Assembly (NCBI GenBank): GCA_947169385.1
Contig: CAMVPR010000003.1
Span: forward strand, 1-64,000
DNA length: 64,000 nt
Direction: 5' to 3'
Origin: an uncultured Lachnospiraceae bacterium
Lineage (GTDB): Bacteria; Bacillota; Clostridia; Lachnospirales; Lachnospiraceae
The position numbers were made by a program, and so were the translations under genes. Under the pieces are notes generated by a model. The model was not told the origin of the DNA. It made no database searches and worked only from the letters and a program-made list of their open reading frames with translations. The first letter of the stretch is position 1. Each line of letters starts with the position of its first letter. Below, in pieces: positions 48,930-58,792 of the stretch.

Positions 48930-50125
48930 GTTGGGAATATAAAACACTAGATGAACTCGGTACAATATCACGTGGAAAATCCAAACATAGACCAAGGAAT
49001 GATGTATCTCTATTTGGGGGGGATTATCCATTTATTCAAACTGCGGATGTTAAGGCGGCTAATCTATATCTTACAGAATATGAAGATACCTATAATGATA
49101 AAGGACTAGCACAAAGCAAGTTATGGGAAGCAGGAACTCTATGTATAACAATTGCTGCTAATATTGCGGACACAGCAATATTGGGAATGAATGCATGTTT
49201 CCCGGATAGTATTATGGGTTTTCAGCCATATGAGGGGATTTCGAATGTTAAATTTGTTAAATACGCTTTTGATATGTTACAAAGGGATTGTAAGCAGATT
49301 TCACAAGGTGCCGCGCAAGATAATTTATCATGGAAGAAACTATCTACGATAGAGTTTCCAGCACCTGATATTGAAATTCAAGATAGAATTGTTAATATAC
49401 TTTCGGCTTATGATGACCTCATTGAAAACAACCAAAAACAGATCAAACTTTTAGAAGAGGCTGCACAGCGTCTTTATAAGGAATGGTTTGTTGATTTGAG
49501 ATTTCCTGGATATGAGGATTGTAAAATTGTTGACGGTGTTCCAGAAGGATGGAAAAGAAAAAAGATATCTGATTTAGGAGAAATCGTAACAGGAAAAACA
49601 CCATCCACATCAAAGGAGCAGTATTATGGAGGTGATGTTCCTTTTGTAAAGATTCCAGATATGCATAATTGTGTTTATCCTATAACTACTGAAACGACAT
49701 TAACAGTAGAGGGAGCCAACACACAGAAGAACAAATATATTTCAAAGAATAGCATAATGGTATCTTGTATAGCCACAGTCGGCCTTGTAAATATAGCTGT
49801 TGATGATTGTCAAACAAATCAACAGATTAATTCAATTGTTCTTAATAATGAAGAGGATTTGTACTTTGTTTATTCATCTATGAAAAGATTGAAAGCCTTA
49901 CTTGAGGGAGTTGGGAGTAATGGGGCTACTATGACAAATGTAAATAAAACAAAATTTGCAAATCTTGAATTATTATACCCTGAGGATAAAATAGTTAAGC
50001 TATATTATGATTTTTGTGAACCGATTTTTAAAAAGATTTATTCGCTCAGTCTTGATAAAGTTGAACTGTCTCAAATGAGGGATATTTTACTGCCAAAACT
50101 TATGTCTGGTGAAATTGAAATATAA
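48926..50125 (+). CDS. hsdS: Type I restriction-modification specificity subunit
   Basis: Two target recognition half-repeats (YDDLIENNQKQIKLLEEAAQRLYKEWFVDLRFPGYE; GWKRKKISDLGEIVTGKTPSTSKEQYYGGDVPFVKIPDM). Confidence 0.95.
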   Translation: MSWEYKTLDELGTISRGKSKHRPRNDVSLFGGDYPFIQTADVKAANLYLTEYEDTYNDKGLAQSKLWEAGTLCITIAANIADTAILGMNACFPDSIMGFQPYEGISNVKFVKYAFDMLQRDCKQISQGAAQDNLSWKKLSTIEFPAPDIEIQDRIVNILSAYDDLIENNQKQIKLLEEAAQRLYKEWFVDLRFPGYEDCKIVDGVPEGWKRKKISDLGEIVTGKTPSTSKEQYYGGDVPFVKIPDMHNCVYPITTETTLTVEGANTQKNKYISKNSIMVSCIATVGLVNIAVDDCQTNQQINSIVLNNEEDLYFVYSSMKRLKALLEGVGSNGATMTNVNKTKFANLELLYPEDKIVKLYYDFCEPIFKKIYSLSLDKVELSQMRDILLPKLMSGEIEI

Positions 50126-50141
50126 AAAAGGAGGGGGTATT

Positions 50142-52040
50142 TTGCGCCAAAGATATAACGGAATAAAATTATTAGAAAGCAATGATATGGTCTTTGGGCA
50201 CTATGTTGAAGAATCTATGAAATATATTGATTTATTTGATTCTTCAAAGGAATTTAACGACGTAAATGAAGTTATAGAAGCATATAATGTTTATCAGTTA
50301 TTATCACATAAGCACCTTAAGGAAGAGTTCGTGAAGGCTTATGCTACAAAAATAAAAGTACTCATGCCTATTGTGGCTAAGTTTTTTAAGAGTATATCAG
50401 ATGATAATTTTTTAAAGATATGTGATGAAGTGGATATTGGATATGTAGATGAGTTTTGGTTTCTTTTCGTGAAATTCAAAGTATATGAACGGATTGATGA
50501 GCGAACGTTTTCTGATTATATCGCTAATCCACATACTATATTGTATCATATTTTGCAACATAAAAGAATTGTAGAGTATTATGATGTTGTTATAGCCGAG
50601 TGCCTGAGAAAGTCTGAGCAGACAGCAGAATTGATTATGCACAATCACATGGAAAAACAAGATGACAGAAAGAAATACTATTTTCCAAAGTCATTTCATC
50701 CATCTGAGTATGAAGAAATACTTAGGAAATATGTTCATTCGTCACATCCAGGGGTAAACTCTCTAGGGGTTATAGAGATGTTTCAAAGCACTTCTGAGTG
50801 TCCAGTTTCAGATAAGCTTCGATTAGAGGCGAGGAAGAGACAAAAAGAGATGCTTACAGATGGCTCTGTTACGGTATTTAACTCACATATGGGGATTGGC
50901 GTAAGTTTTAGAGATGTTGCGGAACTTGTAACTGTAGAGAATACTCCTGAGGGACATTTGTTTATATATGACAGGCAATGGCTAAAACAGAATTTAGATT
51001 ATCCAACGTTATTAAATAATTTCATTTACATGTTTGGATTTGTGGATATGGAGTTTAGGAGTGTTTTTCCTTCTATTTCTTCTAAACTTGGTGTTTTTGA
51101 ACGAGTAATGGGTGTGAAAGGCATTAAAGAGTATCAGACAGGAAGCTCATTTACTTTTTATAACATGAAAACATCTGCAGATATTCATGGTTATATTGAA
51201 GAATTAGGGCGAAACAATATCCGCTTTGAAGATATCATAAAATGGTTTTTTGAAGCATACTTAGTTGAAGAGTTTAATGTAAAAGGTTTTTCATATGCTA
51301 CATCTTCAAAGGATAGTAGTTATTTAGAAATGTGTAGAAATCTAGCTTCCGAAATGGATGGTGTTTTGAAACAGTATAGATTATATGCTGAAAACGGTGA
51401 GATCGATAGAGAATTACTAGAAATGTCCTCACGTCCAATAGAGTTTGAGATTTTACCGTCCCTTCGTACTGAAAAGTATTGGTATGCAAACTCTGATGAT
51501 ATAAGAAAGGAAATGTATTATTTGTTCTCAGATCAGTGTTTGTTGTCATATGTAGAAAGAATTGGTGAGAAATATGAATGTCTTCATGATTTGCTGAGCA
51601 ATGAAGAATTATATCTTTCTGATTATACTAGGCAAGATGAGCTATACCAGATTAATTGGCTACTTCAGAGGAATACTCTTAATAATGATGATGGGATATT
51701 AAAGTTAAATCTACGTAGGGCATTTATTTTAAAAGATTTGTATGAACATGAAGTGATTTGTCCAGATTATTATCCCTCTTACATGAAATTGCTTTTAACA
51801 GAGATGAAATCAGAAGGGGATATATGCATTAAAAATACTTTTTTATCAGTTCCTGAATCAGATTACTTAAATTATGTGCTAAACAAGAGCCAATATAGTA
51901 ATGGCATGGATTTGCGGAATCGTTACATTCATAGCACATATTCTGCAAATGAAGAGATTCATAAACGGGATTATATAGAGCTAATGAAAATCATGGTTTT
52001 GATTGTGATTAAGATTAACGAAGAGTTATGTAAAAAATAG
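50142..52040 (+). CDS. Large uncharacterised protein with C-terminal HEPN-like RNxxxH motif
   Basis: TTG 50142 preceded by aaaaggagggggtat; C-terminus GMDLRNRYIHSTYSANEEIHKRDYIELMKIMVLIVIKIN. Confidence 0.6.
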   Translation: MRQRYNGIKLLESNDMVFGHYVEESMKYIDLFDSSKEFNDVNEVIEAYNVYQLLSHKHLKEEFVKAYATKIKVLMPIVAKFFKSISDDNFLKICDEVDIGYVDEFWFLFVKFKVYERIDERTFSDYIANPHTILYHILQHKRIVEYYDVVIAECLRKSEQTAELIMHNHMEKQDDRKKYYFPKSFHPSEYEEILRKYVHSSHPGVNSLGVIEMFQSTSECPVSDKLRLEARKRQKEMLTDGSVTVFNSHMGIGVSFRDVAELVTVENTPEGHLFIYDRQWLKQNLDYPTLLNNFIYMFGFVDMEFRSVFPSISSKLGVFERVMGVKGIKEYQTGSSFTFYNMKTSADIHGYIEELGRNNIRFEDIIKWFFEAYLVEEFNVKGFSYATSSKDSSYLEMCRNLASEMDGVLKQYRLYAENGEIDRELLEMSSRPIEFEILPSLRTEKYWYANSDDIRKEMYYLFSDQCLLSYVERIGEKYECLHDLLSNEELYLSDYTRQDELYQINWLLQRNTLNNDDGILKLNLRRAFILKDLYEHEVICPDYYPSYMKLLLTEMKSEGDICIKNTFLSVPESDYLNYVLNKSQYSNGMDLRNRYIHSTYSANEEIHKRDYIELMKIMVLIVIKINEELCKK

Positions 52041-52073
52041 TAATTCGGTCTATACAGAAAAGAGGGGTGGTAT

Positions 52074-52526
52074 ATGTCAGAGCAAGTTTTTGAAATATCT
52101 ATTCCGTTAGATGAAGAAGGTTTTATAGAGATGGAATGTGATTATTGCAAAACAAGATTTATGCTACATAAGGATGTATATGAAAATGAAGATAATTTGT
52201 TCTTTTTTTGTCCTATATGTGGTATTCCTAATAAAACTAATACATTTTTTGTCCCAGAGGTTTTAGAAAAAGCTCAACAGATGGCTGCGAATTATATGAT
52301 GGATGAGCTTGACAAAATGCTGAGTAAGAGCATGAAACAGATTAATAGAAGTGGGTTTATTAAAATGTCGGTTAAAAAGACAGAAAGAGTTCAAGAGAGG
52401 AAACTATATACCCCATTGGATTCCTATGTTAAATGTCGAAAAGTGTGTTGTGGTATAGATGTTAAGGTAAAAAATATTGATAAGGAAACAGGGACATATT
52501 GTCCTATTTGTGGGTGCGAACAGTGA
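52074..52526 (+). CDS. Double zinc-ribbon protein
   Basis: CDYCKTRF...FFCPICGIPN and VKCRKVCC...YCPICGCEQ; RBS gaggggtgg. Confidence 0.7.
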   Translation: MSEQVFEISIPLDEEGFIEMECDYCKTRFMLHKDVYENEDNLFFFCPICGIPNKTNTFFVPEVLEKAQQMAANYMMDELDKMLSKSMKQINRSGFIKMSVKKTERVQERKLYTPLDSYVKCRKVCCGIDVKVKNIDKETGTYCPICGCEQ

Positions 52527-53574
52527 ACAGAAAAGAATTACAGAAAATATCATTGAAATACAGAACTCTATCAGGACAGTTACTAAAGGTTAATGCGCAG
52601 AGCGAAATATATTGTATTCAGCAATTTTATGATTTTGTTAAAAACACACCATTACTTATTTCTTATATCAATGAATGTAGAATTACTGAATATGATTTTA
52701 AGAAGATTTTTTCGGAAAAAGGATGGAATAGTGTTCTTAGCCTTCCACCTGATGAGAAAGAATTAGTTAGCTATGGATATCAACTTTTGGAATATATTCT
52801 TGATGGACCCAAAGAATTATTTGGCCTATGTATGGGATATACAGATAGTAGAAAATTTTCGGATAACATAGAAGCGTTTATTAGAAAGTCAATCGAGCCA
52901 TTTGTTGTGGCATTAAGAACATATTTAGAAATTGAATTTATTGATGCTGATGATGAACAAACTCAAGATATGCCTATAGAGAATATTTCCTTTCATATTG
53001 TCAAAAGGATAGTGATATTGCTAATTATCTGGAGGGAAAATTACAACCTTTAATCGAGGGAAAAGCTACAATTTCACGTGATATTCGAGATGTTGAGTAT
53101 CATGAAAGTTTCAAAAGGTTTATGAATTCAATTGAAAAGCATGATTATGTAATTACATTGATTAGTGATAGGTATCTGAAGTCGAGAAATTGCATGTATG
53201 AGATGCTGGAAGTTGTTAAGGATAGTAATTTTTCAAAAAGACTAATTTTTATTGTAATCAGTGAAAAAGATAGGTCTCTTTACAAATCAGAACAAGAATT
53301 GCCTATCGAAGCAAGAGTATATACAGCATCTGGACAAGCAGAATATAGTAAGTATTGGAATTCTGAAAAGCATAAATTGGAAAAAGAGATTGAGGAAATT
53401 GGTAATCCTGTATATGCTATATCGCAAATTAAGGAAATGAAGATACTTGAAAAGATTTTGCTTGACCTATCCGATTTTCTCGAATTTATAAGGGATAATA
53501 AAGGTTTATCAATTAGTGAACATACAGAGGAAAACTATGCAAGTATGTTATCGTTTATGGGAATTAGAAAATAG
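52523..53574 (+). pseudogene. TIR-domain gene split by a -1 frameshift (or programmed frameshift)
   Basis: GTG 52523 overlaps zinc-ribbon stop (GTGA). Frame 1 runs to 53053; -1 frame from about 52957 encodes EYFLSYCQKDSDIANYLEGKLQPLIEGKATISRDIRDVEYHESFKRFMNSIEKHDYVITLISDRYLKSRNCMYEMLEVV (TIR). Confidence 0.75.
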
Positions 53575-53591
53575 CGAAAAGGGGTATCAAT

Positions 53592-56500
53592 ATGAGTTAC
53601 GATTATTCTGAAAATATATTAGTACAAGAAAGTGCCGGACATCTGCTAGAAGAAGAGTTAGGGTGGCAGGTAGAGATGGCATATAACCAGGAAGTCCTTG
53701 GAAAGAATGGAACTTTCGGAAGAAGGTCTTACAAGGATATTCTTTTGGTGCGCTATTTTCAGAAGGCACTTCGTACGCTCAATCCGTGGATTACAGATGC
53801 ACAGGTAATAGAAGCTCAGAATACTTTTGAAAAACATCTATCAACTTCATCTTTAATGCAGATAAACGAAGAAAAGTATTCCCTCATTCGAGATGGAATT
53901 CCGGTAACAGAAAAGAAATCAAATGGGCAGACGGAAGAAAAGAGAGCCATGATTATTGATTTTCAGCATCCGGATGATATGGAACGAAATCATTTCCTGG
54001 CGGTAAAGGAAATGAAAATCCATGGTGATTTATATCGTAGGCGTACAGACATTGTTGGATTTGTAAATGGTATACCTCTTTTGTTTGTAGAGCTAAAGAA
54101 AAATTCCGTAGATGTTCAGAATGCATATACAGATAACTACACAGATTATTTGGATACAATACCGCATCTGTTTTATTACAATGCTTTTTTGATGCTTTCT
54201 AATGGAGTGGAAGCAAAGGTAGGTACTCTCGGAAGTAAATATGAGTTTTTCCATGAATGGAAGAGATTAAGTGAGAGCGACGAAGGAAGTGTGGCTCTTG
54301 AAACTATGCTTAGAGGTATATGTAAGAAAGACAATTTCCTTGATTTGTTGGAGAATTTTATCCTCTATGACCATTCCGGAGGACATACGATTAAAATTCT
54401 TGCTAGGAACCATCAGTATTTAGGTGTTAATGAAGCAGTAAAGGCTTATGAAGCACGTAAGCTTAATGATGGTAAGTTGGGTGTATTCTGGCATACACAA
54501 GGTTCTGGAAAGAGTTATTCTATGCTTTTCTTATCGCAGAAAATACGTAGAAAGTTTGCAGGTTCACCAACAATTGTTGTTTTGACAGACCGTGAAGAAT
54601 TAAATACACAAATCAGTGATACTTTCGAAAATTGTGGCCTTTTAGGTAAAACAAAAGCGTCACAATTTACTGCCACTAGTGGAGATGACTTAATAGAAAA
54701 ATTAAAGGGAAATCCAAGTTTTATTTTCACCCTTATACAGAAATTTAACAAGAAACCTACAGAACCGATATATCCGGATCATGACATTATAATCATGTCT
54801 GATGAGGCGCATAGAAGTCAGTATGGTATATTTGCGGATAATATGGTTGGGTTACTACCTACAGCTTCAAGAATTGGTTTTACAGGTACACCATTGTTAT
54901 CAAGCGACAATATTACTGAGCGTACATTTGGTGGCTATATATCAATATATGATTTTAAGCGAGCTGTAGAAGATAAAGCTACGGTTCCGTTGTATTATGA
55001 AAATCGTGGTGAGAAGATTCTTGATATCCATAATCCTGAGATTACAGATGAGATATTGGATGCGATAGAAGCAGCAGACCTAGATCCCGAACAACAGGAT
55101 AAATTAGAGCATGAATTTGAGAAAGAAATCCATCTTCTAACTGCCGAGCCTCGTCTTCGTTCAGTTGCAAAGGATTTTGTTCAGCATTATACAGACCTTT
55201 GGACGAGCGGAAAAGCGATGTTTGTATGCCTTAATAAAGTTACATGTGTGCGTATGTATAATTTCGTTCAGGAATACTGGAAAGATGAAATCGAAAGACT
55301 TGAGGAAGAAAGAAGGACTGCATCACAGCAGGAAGTGCTTGAACTAGATCGAAAGATTAAGTGGATGAAAGAAACCGAGATGGCGGTTGTGATTTCACAG
55401 GAACAAAACGAAATCCAGACATTCAAAAAATGGGATTTAGATATTAAGGTTCACAGAGCAAAGATGGAAAAGCGTGAGTTAGATAAGGAATTTAAGGATT
55501 CTGATAATCCATTACGTGTGGTCTTCGTTTGCGCAATGTGGCTTACCGGCTTTGATGTGAAGTGCTTGTCTTGCTTGTATTTGGATAAACCACTAAAAGC
55601 TCATACCTTGATGCAGACCATAGCTCGTGCCAATCGTGTAAATGAAGGAAAGAGCAATGGTTTAATCATAGATTATATTGGTATTGTAAAAGCTTTGAGA
55701 AAAGCTCTTGTTGATTATACGGCGAATACTGGAGGTAGAAATACTGATCCAACAGTTGATAAGGCTGAATTGATAGCTCGCGTGTTAGATGTTATTTCTT
55801 CTGCGGAAGAGTTTTTGGAAGAAAAAGATTTTGAGCTTAATGACTTGATATATGCTAAGGACTTTACAAAGCTTGGTATGTTACAAACGGCGGCAAATGC
55901 TGTATCTGATAGTAAGGAGTCAGCAAAACGTATTGCGACTTATGCTACTGAACTTATGCGTATGATGAAGTATTTGGATAGAGAAGATATATCTCAAGCT
56001 GATCGTGAACGTAAAGATGCAATAATTGCAATTTATGATGAACTAAAGAAAAAGAAAAAACACGTAGATACTGTTGACTTAATGGTTCAGATTAACGGCA
56101 TTTTAAGTGATTACATCCAAATTGATATTCAGGTGGAGGAAGATAAGCAGGCAAAACGATTTGATATTTCTAAAATTGATTTTGATTTACTTCGCAGGGA
56201 GTTTGCAAAGGTTAAGCATAAGAATCTTGTTTTGAAGGATTTGGATGAACTTATTCAAATCCGAATAGATGCAATGCTGAAAGAGAATCCTACTCGAGTT
56301 GATTATTACGAAAGATATCAAAAGATTATTGAAGAGTATAATCAAGAACAAGATAGAGCAAACATTGAGAAAACTTTCATGGAATTGATGGATTTGGCAA
56401 ATTCTATGAATGAGGAGGAACAACGTTACGTTCGTGAAGGATTTTCGAGTGATGAGGAATTATCTTTGTATGATTTGTTGTTTGATGAGAATCTATCAAA

Positions 56501-56735
56501 AGAGGATATCAAGGCAATTAAGAAGGTCGCAGTTGATTTACTTGAGAAGATTAAGGGTAGAATTGCTGAATTGGATCATTGGACGGATAAGCAAGAAACA
56601 AAGGCAGAGATTGATAATCTCATTAGAGATACTCTCTGGATGGAACTTCCAGAGAGCTATGATGAAATTCGTATATCTGAATATAGACAGAAGATTTATG
56701 AATATGTTTATATGAGGTATAAGAAAGTTGCGTAA
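53592..56735 (+). CDS. hsdR: Type I restriction endonuclease subunit R
   Basis: Walker A FWHTQGSGKSYSM, DEAH box MSDEAHRSQYG, N-terminal nuclease domain (IVGFVNGIPLLFVELKK). Confidence 0.96.
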   Translation: MSYDYSENILVQESAGHLLEEELGWQVEMAYNQEVLGKNGTFGRRSYKDILLVRYFQKALRTLNPWITDAQVIEAQNTFEKHLSTSSLMQINEEKYSLIRDGIPVTEKKSNGQTEEKRAMIIDFQHPDDMERNHFLAVKEMKIHGDLYRRRTDIVGFVNGIPLLFVELKKNSVDVQNAYTDNYTDYLDTIPHLFYYNAFLMLSNGVEAKVGTLGSKYEFFHEWKRLSESDEGSVALETMLRGICKKDNFLDLLENFILYDHSGGHTIKILARNHQYLGVNEAVKAYEARKLNDGKLGVFWHTQGSGKSYSMLFLSQKIRRKFAGSPTIVVLTDREELNTQISDTFENCGLLGKTKASQFTATSGDDLIEKLKGNPSFIFTLIQKFNKKPTEPIYPDHDIIIMSDEAHRSQYGIFADNMVGLLPTASRIGFTGTPLLSSDNITERTFGGYISIYDFKRAVEDKATVPLYYENRGEKILDIHNPEITDEILDAIEAADLDPEQQDKLEHEFEKEIHLLTAEPRLRSVAKDFVQHYTDLWTSGKAMFVCLNKVTCVRMYNFVQEYWKDEIERLEEERRTASQQEVLELDRKIKWMKETEMAVVISQEQNEIQTFKKWDLDIKVHRAKMEKRELDKEFKDSDNPLRVVFVCAMWLTGFDVKCLSCLYLDKPLKAHTLMQTIARANRVNEGKSNGLIIDYIGIVKALRKALVDYTANTGGRNTDPTVDKAELIARVLDVISSAEEFLEEKDFELNDLIYAKDFTKLGMLQTAANAVSDSKESAKRIATYATELMRMMKYLDREDISQADRERKDAIIAIYDELKKKKKHVDTVDLMVQINGILSDYIQIDIQVEEDKQAKRFDISKIDFDLLRREFAKVKHKNLVLKDLDELIQIRIDAMLKENPTRVDYYERYQKIIEEYNQEQDRANIEKTFMELMDLANSMNEEEQRYVREGFSSDEELSLYDLLFDENLSKEDIKAIKKVAVDLLEKIKGRIAELDHWTDKQETKAEIDNLIRDTLWMELPESYDEIRISEYRQKIYEYVYMRYKKVA

Positions 56736-56761
56736 TGCAAAATTGTAGATTATAGTTATAG

Positions 56762-57176
56762 ATGAATTATTGTAAAGAATGTATCACTAAGAAACTAAAA
56801 CAAACAGTTGAAAAATGTCCAGAGTGTAAACAGAACACATTATTGGTAGAAAATGGATTTGCAAAATGTAATAACTGTGGTTTTGGACGGGCATCTACAC
56901 CTGAGTTTGAAAAATGTGTTACAAAGAATAAATATATTATATCGGTCGATAAGCGATATAAGCCATTATTTACTTATATCAAGACTCTTGGGTATTAATG
57001 TTAATGCTGTAAAAAAGGCATTTGATAGTGGAGAAACCGTTCCCTTAAATGGATATACATATGAGATTCTGAAAAAGCTGTTCAATTCCGAAAATGGGCA
57101 AATACCATTATTGAAGAGTACACAATCAAAGGCTACGCAATGGATGATGAAAGACTCAGAAGGGGCGGAAGCATAG
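56762..57176 (+). pseudogene. Zinc-ribbon protein gene with apparent frameshift near 56990
   Basis: Frame 1: CKECITKKLKQTVEKCPECKQN...CNNCGFGR...YIKTLGY*; +1 frame continues LGINVNAVKKAFDSGETVPLNGYTYEILKKLFNSENGQIPLL. Confidence 0.5.
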
Positions 57177-57347
57177 CTACGCTCAGAATGACATGATGGT
57201 GATAAGGATTCTTCGCTACGCTCAGAATGACATGATAGGGATAAAGATTCTTCGCTTCGCTCAGAATGACAGAGAGAGGCAGAATGACAGATAATGTCGT
57301 AGAATGACAAATAGCAACAAACGAAAACAAAACAAAGGAGACACATT

Positions 57348-57521
57348 ATGAAAACACTTAAATCAGCATTTTCAATTATAGTATTAACTGCTTCCGTAGT
57401 TGCGGGAGTACTTATTATTCCTAGATTGTTCAAGAGGTATGAATCTAAGATGTACAAGCTTTCGTTAAAGAGAGACGAGATTGACTTCGATGATTTAGGA
57501 CCTGAGATTGTTAAGAAATAA
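57348..57521 (+). CDS. 57-aa single-TM protein
   Basis: MKTLKSAFSIIVLTASVVAGVLIIPRLFKRYESKMYKLSLKRDEIDFDDLGPEIVKK; RBS aaaggag; not in ORF track; 17 nt before GTPase gene. Confidence 0.65.
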   Translation: MKTLKSAFSIIVLTASVVAGVLIIPRLFKRYESKMYKLSLKRDEIDFDDLGPEIVKK

Positions 57522-57538
57522 GTTAGGAGAGTATGCGG

Positions 57539-58672
57539 ATGGGTGTAGATGTAGAGAAGGTAGCCGGGGAGGCTATTGATTTAATAAGAGAGCGAATCAG
57601 TAATCTCAGCAAGCTTAATATCATAGTTGCAGGTAAGACCGGAGTCGGTAAAAGTACGCTTATTAATTCGGTGTTTAGGGATAATCTCGCAGAGACAGGA
57701 ATGGGCAAGCCTGTAACAACTCACATGCGCAAGATTACCAAGAAGGATGTTCCACTTGCTATATATGATACGAGAGGATTTGAACTTGGTAAGGAAGTTC
57801 AGTCCCAGGTTAAGCAGGAAGTGATCGATACGATTAATGACGGCTTAAGTAAGCACGATATCAATGAGGCTATTCATTGCATTTGGTATTGCATCAACAC
57901 TGCATCCAATCGCGTCGAGCCTGAAGAGATTGAATGGTTAAGGGAATTGTCGGAGGCTAACAAGGTAACGAAGGTTCCTATTATTGTCGTGCTCACGCAA
58001 TCATTTTCTAAGAAGAATGCAAGCGCGTTAAGGAACATGTTGCTTAACGAGAACCTTGACATAGTGCAGGTAGTTCCGGTCTTAGCGTGCGATTACGATA
58101 TTGATGATGACTATGTTGCCAAGGCATACGGACTTGACGTTCTGATTAAAGTGATGGGGGAAACCTTGCCAGACGAGCTGATTGATACATTGCAGAATGT
58201 GCAGATAGCTAGTCTGGCGGAGAAGAAGAGAAGAGCGCATGCGGCAGTAGCGACGGCTATAGCATCAGCAACCGCGGAGGCAGCGGTGCCGATTCCGTTA
58301 GCCGACTCAACAATGCTTATCCCTACACAGATGGCAATGCTCACAACCATTACCGTTATATTCGGTTTTGATGTCAACAAGACTATCGTGAGAGCGGTGT
58401 TATCGTCAACGCTTGGCGCAGGTGGCGCTACAATTCTTGGTAAGACCATCGCGTCGAACCTTTTGAAAATGATACCCGGTGCCGGCTCTGTTGCGGGCGG
58501 TGTGATATCTGCAAGTACGGCAGGAGTTATAACTGCCGCTCTTGGTGAGGCGTATATAGCGATTCTCTCTATGGTCTTTAACGGAGAGATGAGCATAGAT
58601 GATATTGCTTCTAAGAAGGGTAAGGAGACTCTAAACTCCCTCTACAAGAGCTTTCTTAAGAAAGTCAAATGA
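57539..58672 (+). CDS. GTPase with C-terminal hydrophobic domain (YcjF/DUF697-like)
   Basis: G1 VAGKTGVGKSTLIN, G3 DTRG, Ala/Gly-rich hydrophobic C-terminal region. Confidence 0.82.
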   Translation: MGVDVEKVAGEAIDLIRERISNLSKLNIIVAGKTGVGKSTLINSVFRDNLAETGMGKPVTTHMRKITKKDVPLAIYDTRGFELGKEVQSQVKQEVIDTINDGLSKHDINEAIHCIWYCINTASNRVEPEEIEWLRELSEANKVTKVPIIVVLTQSFSKKNASALRNMLLNENLDIVQVVPVLACDYDIDDDYVAKAYGLDVLIKVMGETLPDELIDTLQNVQIASLAEKKRRAHAAVATAIASATAEAAVPIPLADSTMLIPTQMAMLTTITVIFGFDVNKTIVRAVLSSTLGAGGATILGKTIASNLLKMIPGAGSVAGGVISASTAGVITAALGEAYIAILSMVFNGEMSIDDIASKKGKETLNSLYKSFLKKVK

Positions 58673-58792
58673 CATACTTAGAAACATTTTATTTAACGAT
58701 GGTTATCTTGGCATTTTCACCCCGGTTATGCTATAATATATGCAGTTATCGATTCCGTTTTAATTAATTAGACAATTTAAGAGGGTGAAGAT

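Noticed and set aside
56966-57457. 163-aa minus-strand ORF (SLCHSERSEESLSLSCHSERSEESL...)
   Set aside because: Translation of the interspersed repeat (a well-known CHSERSEES artefact), not a protein.
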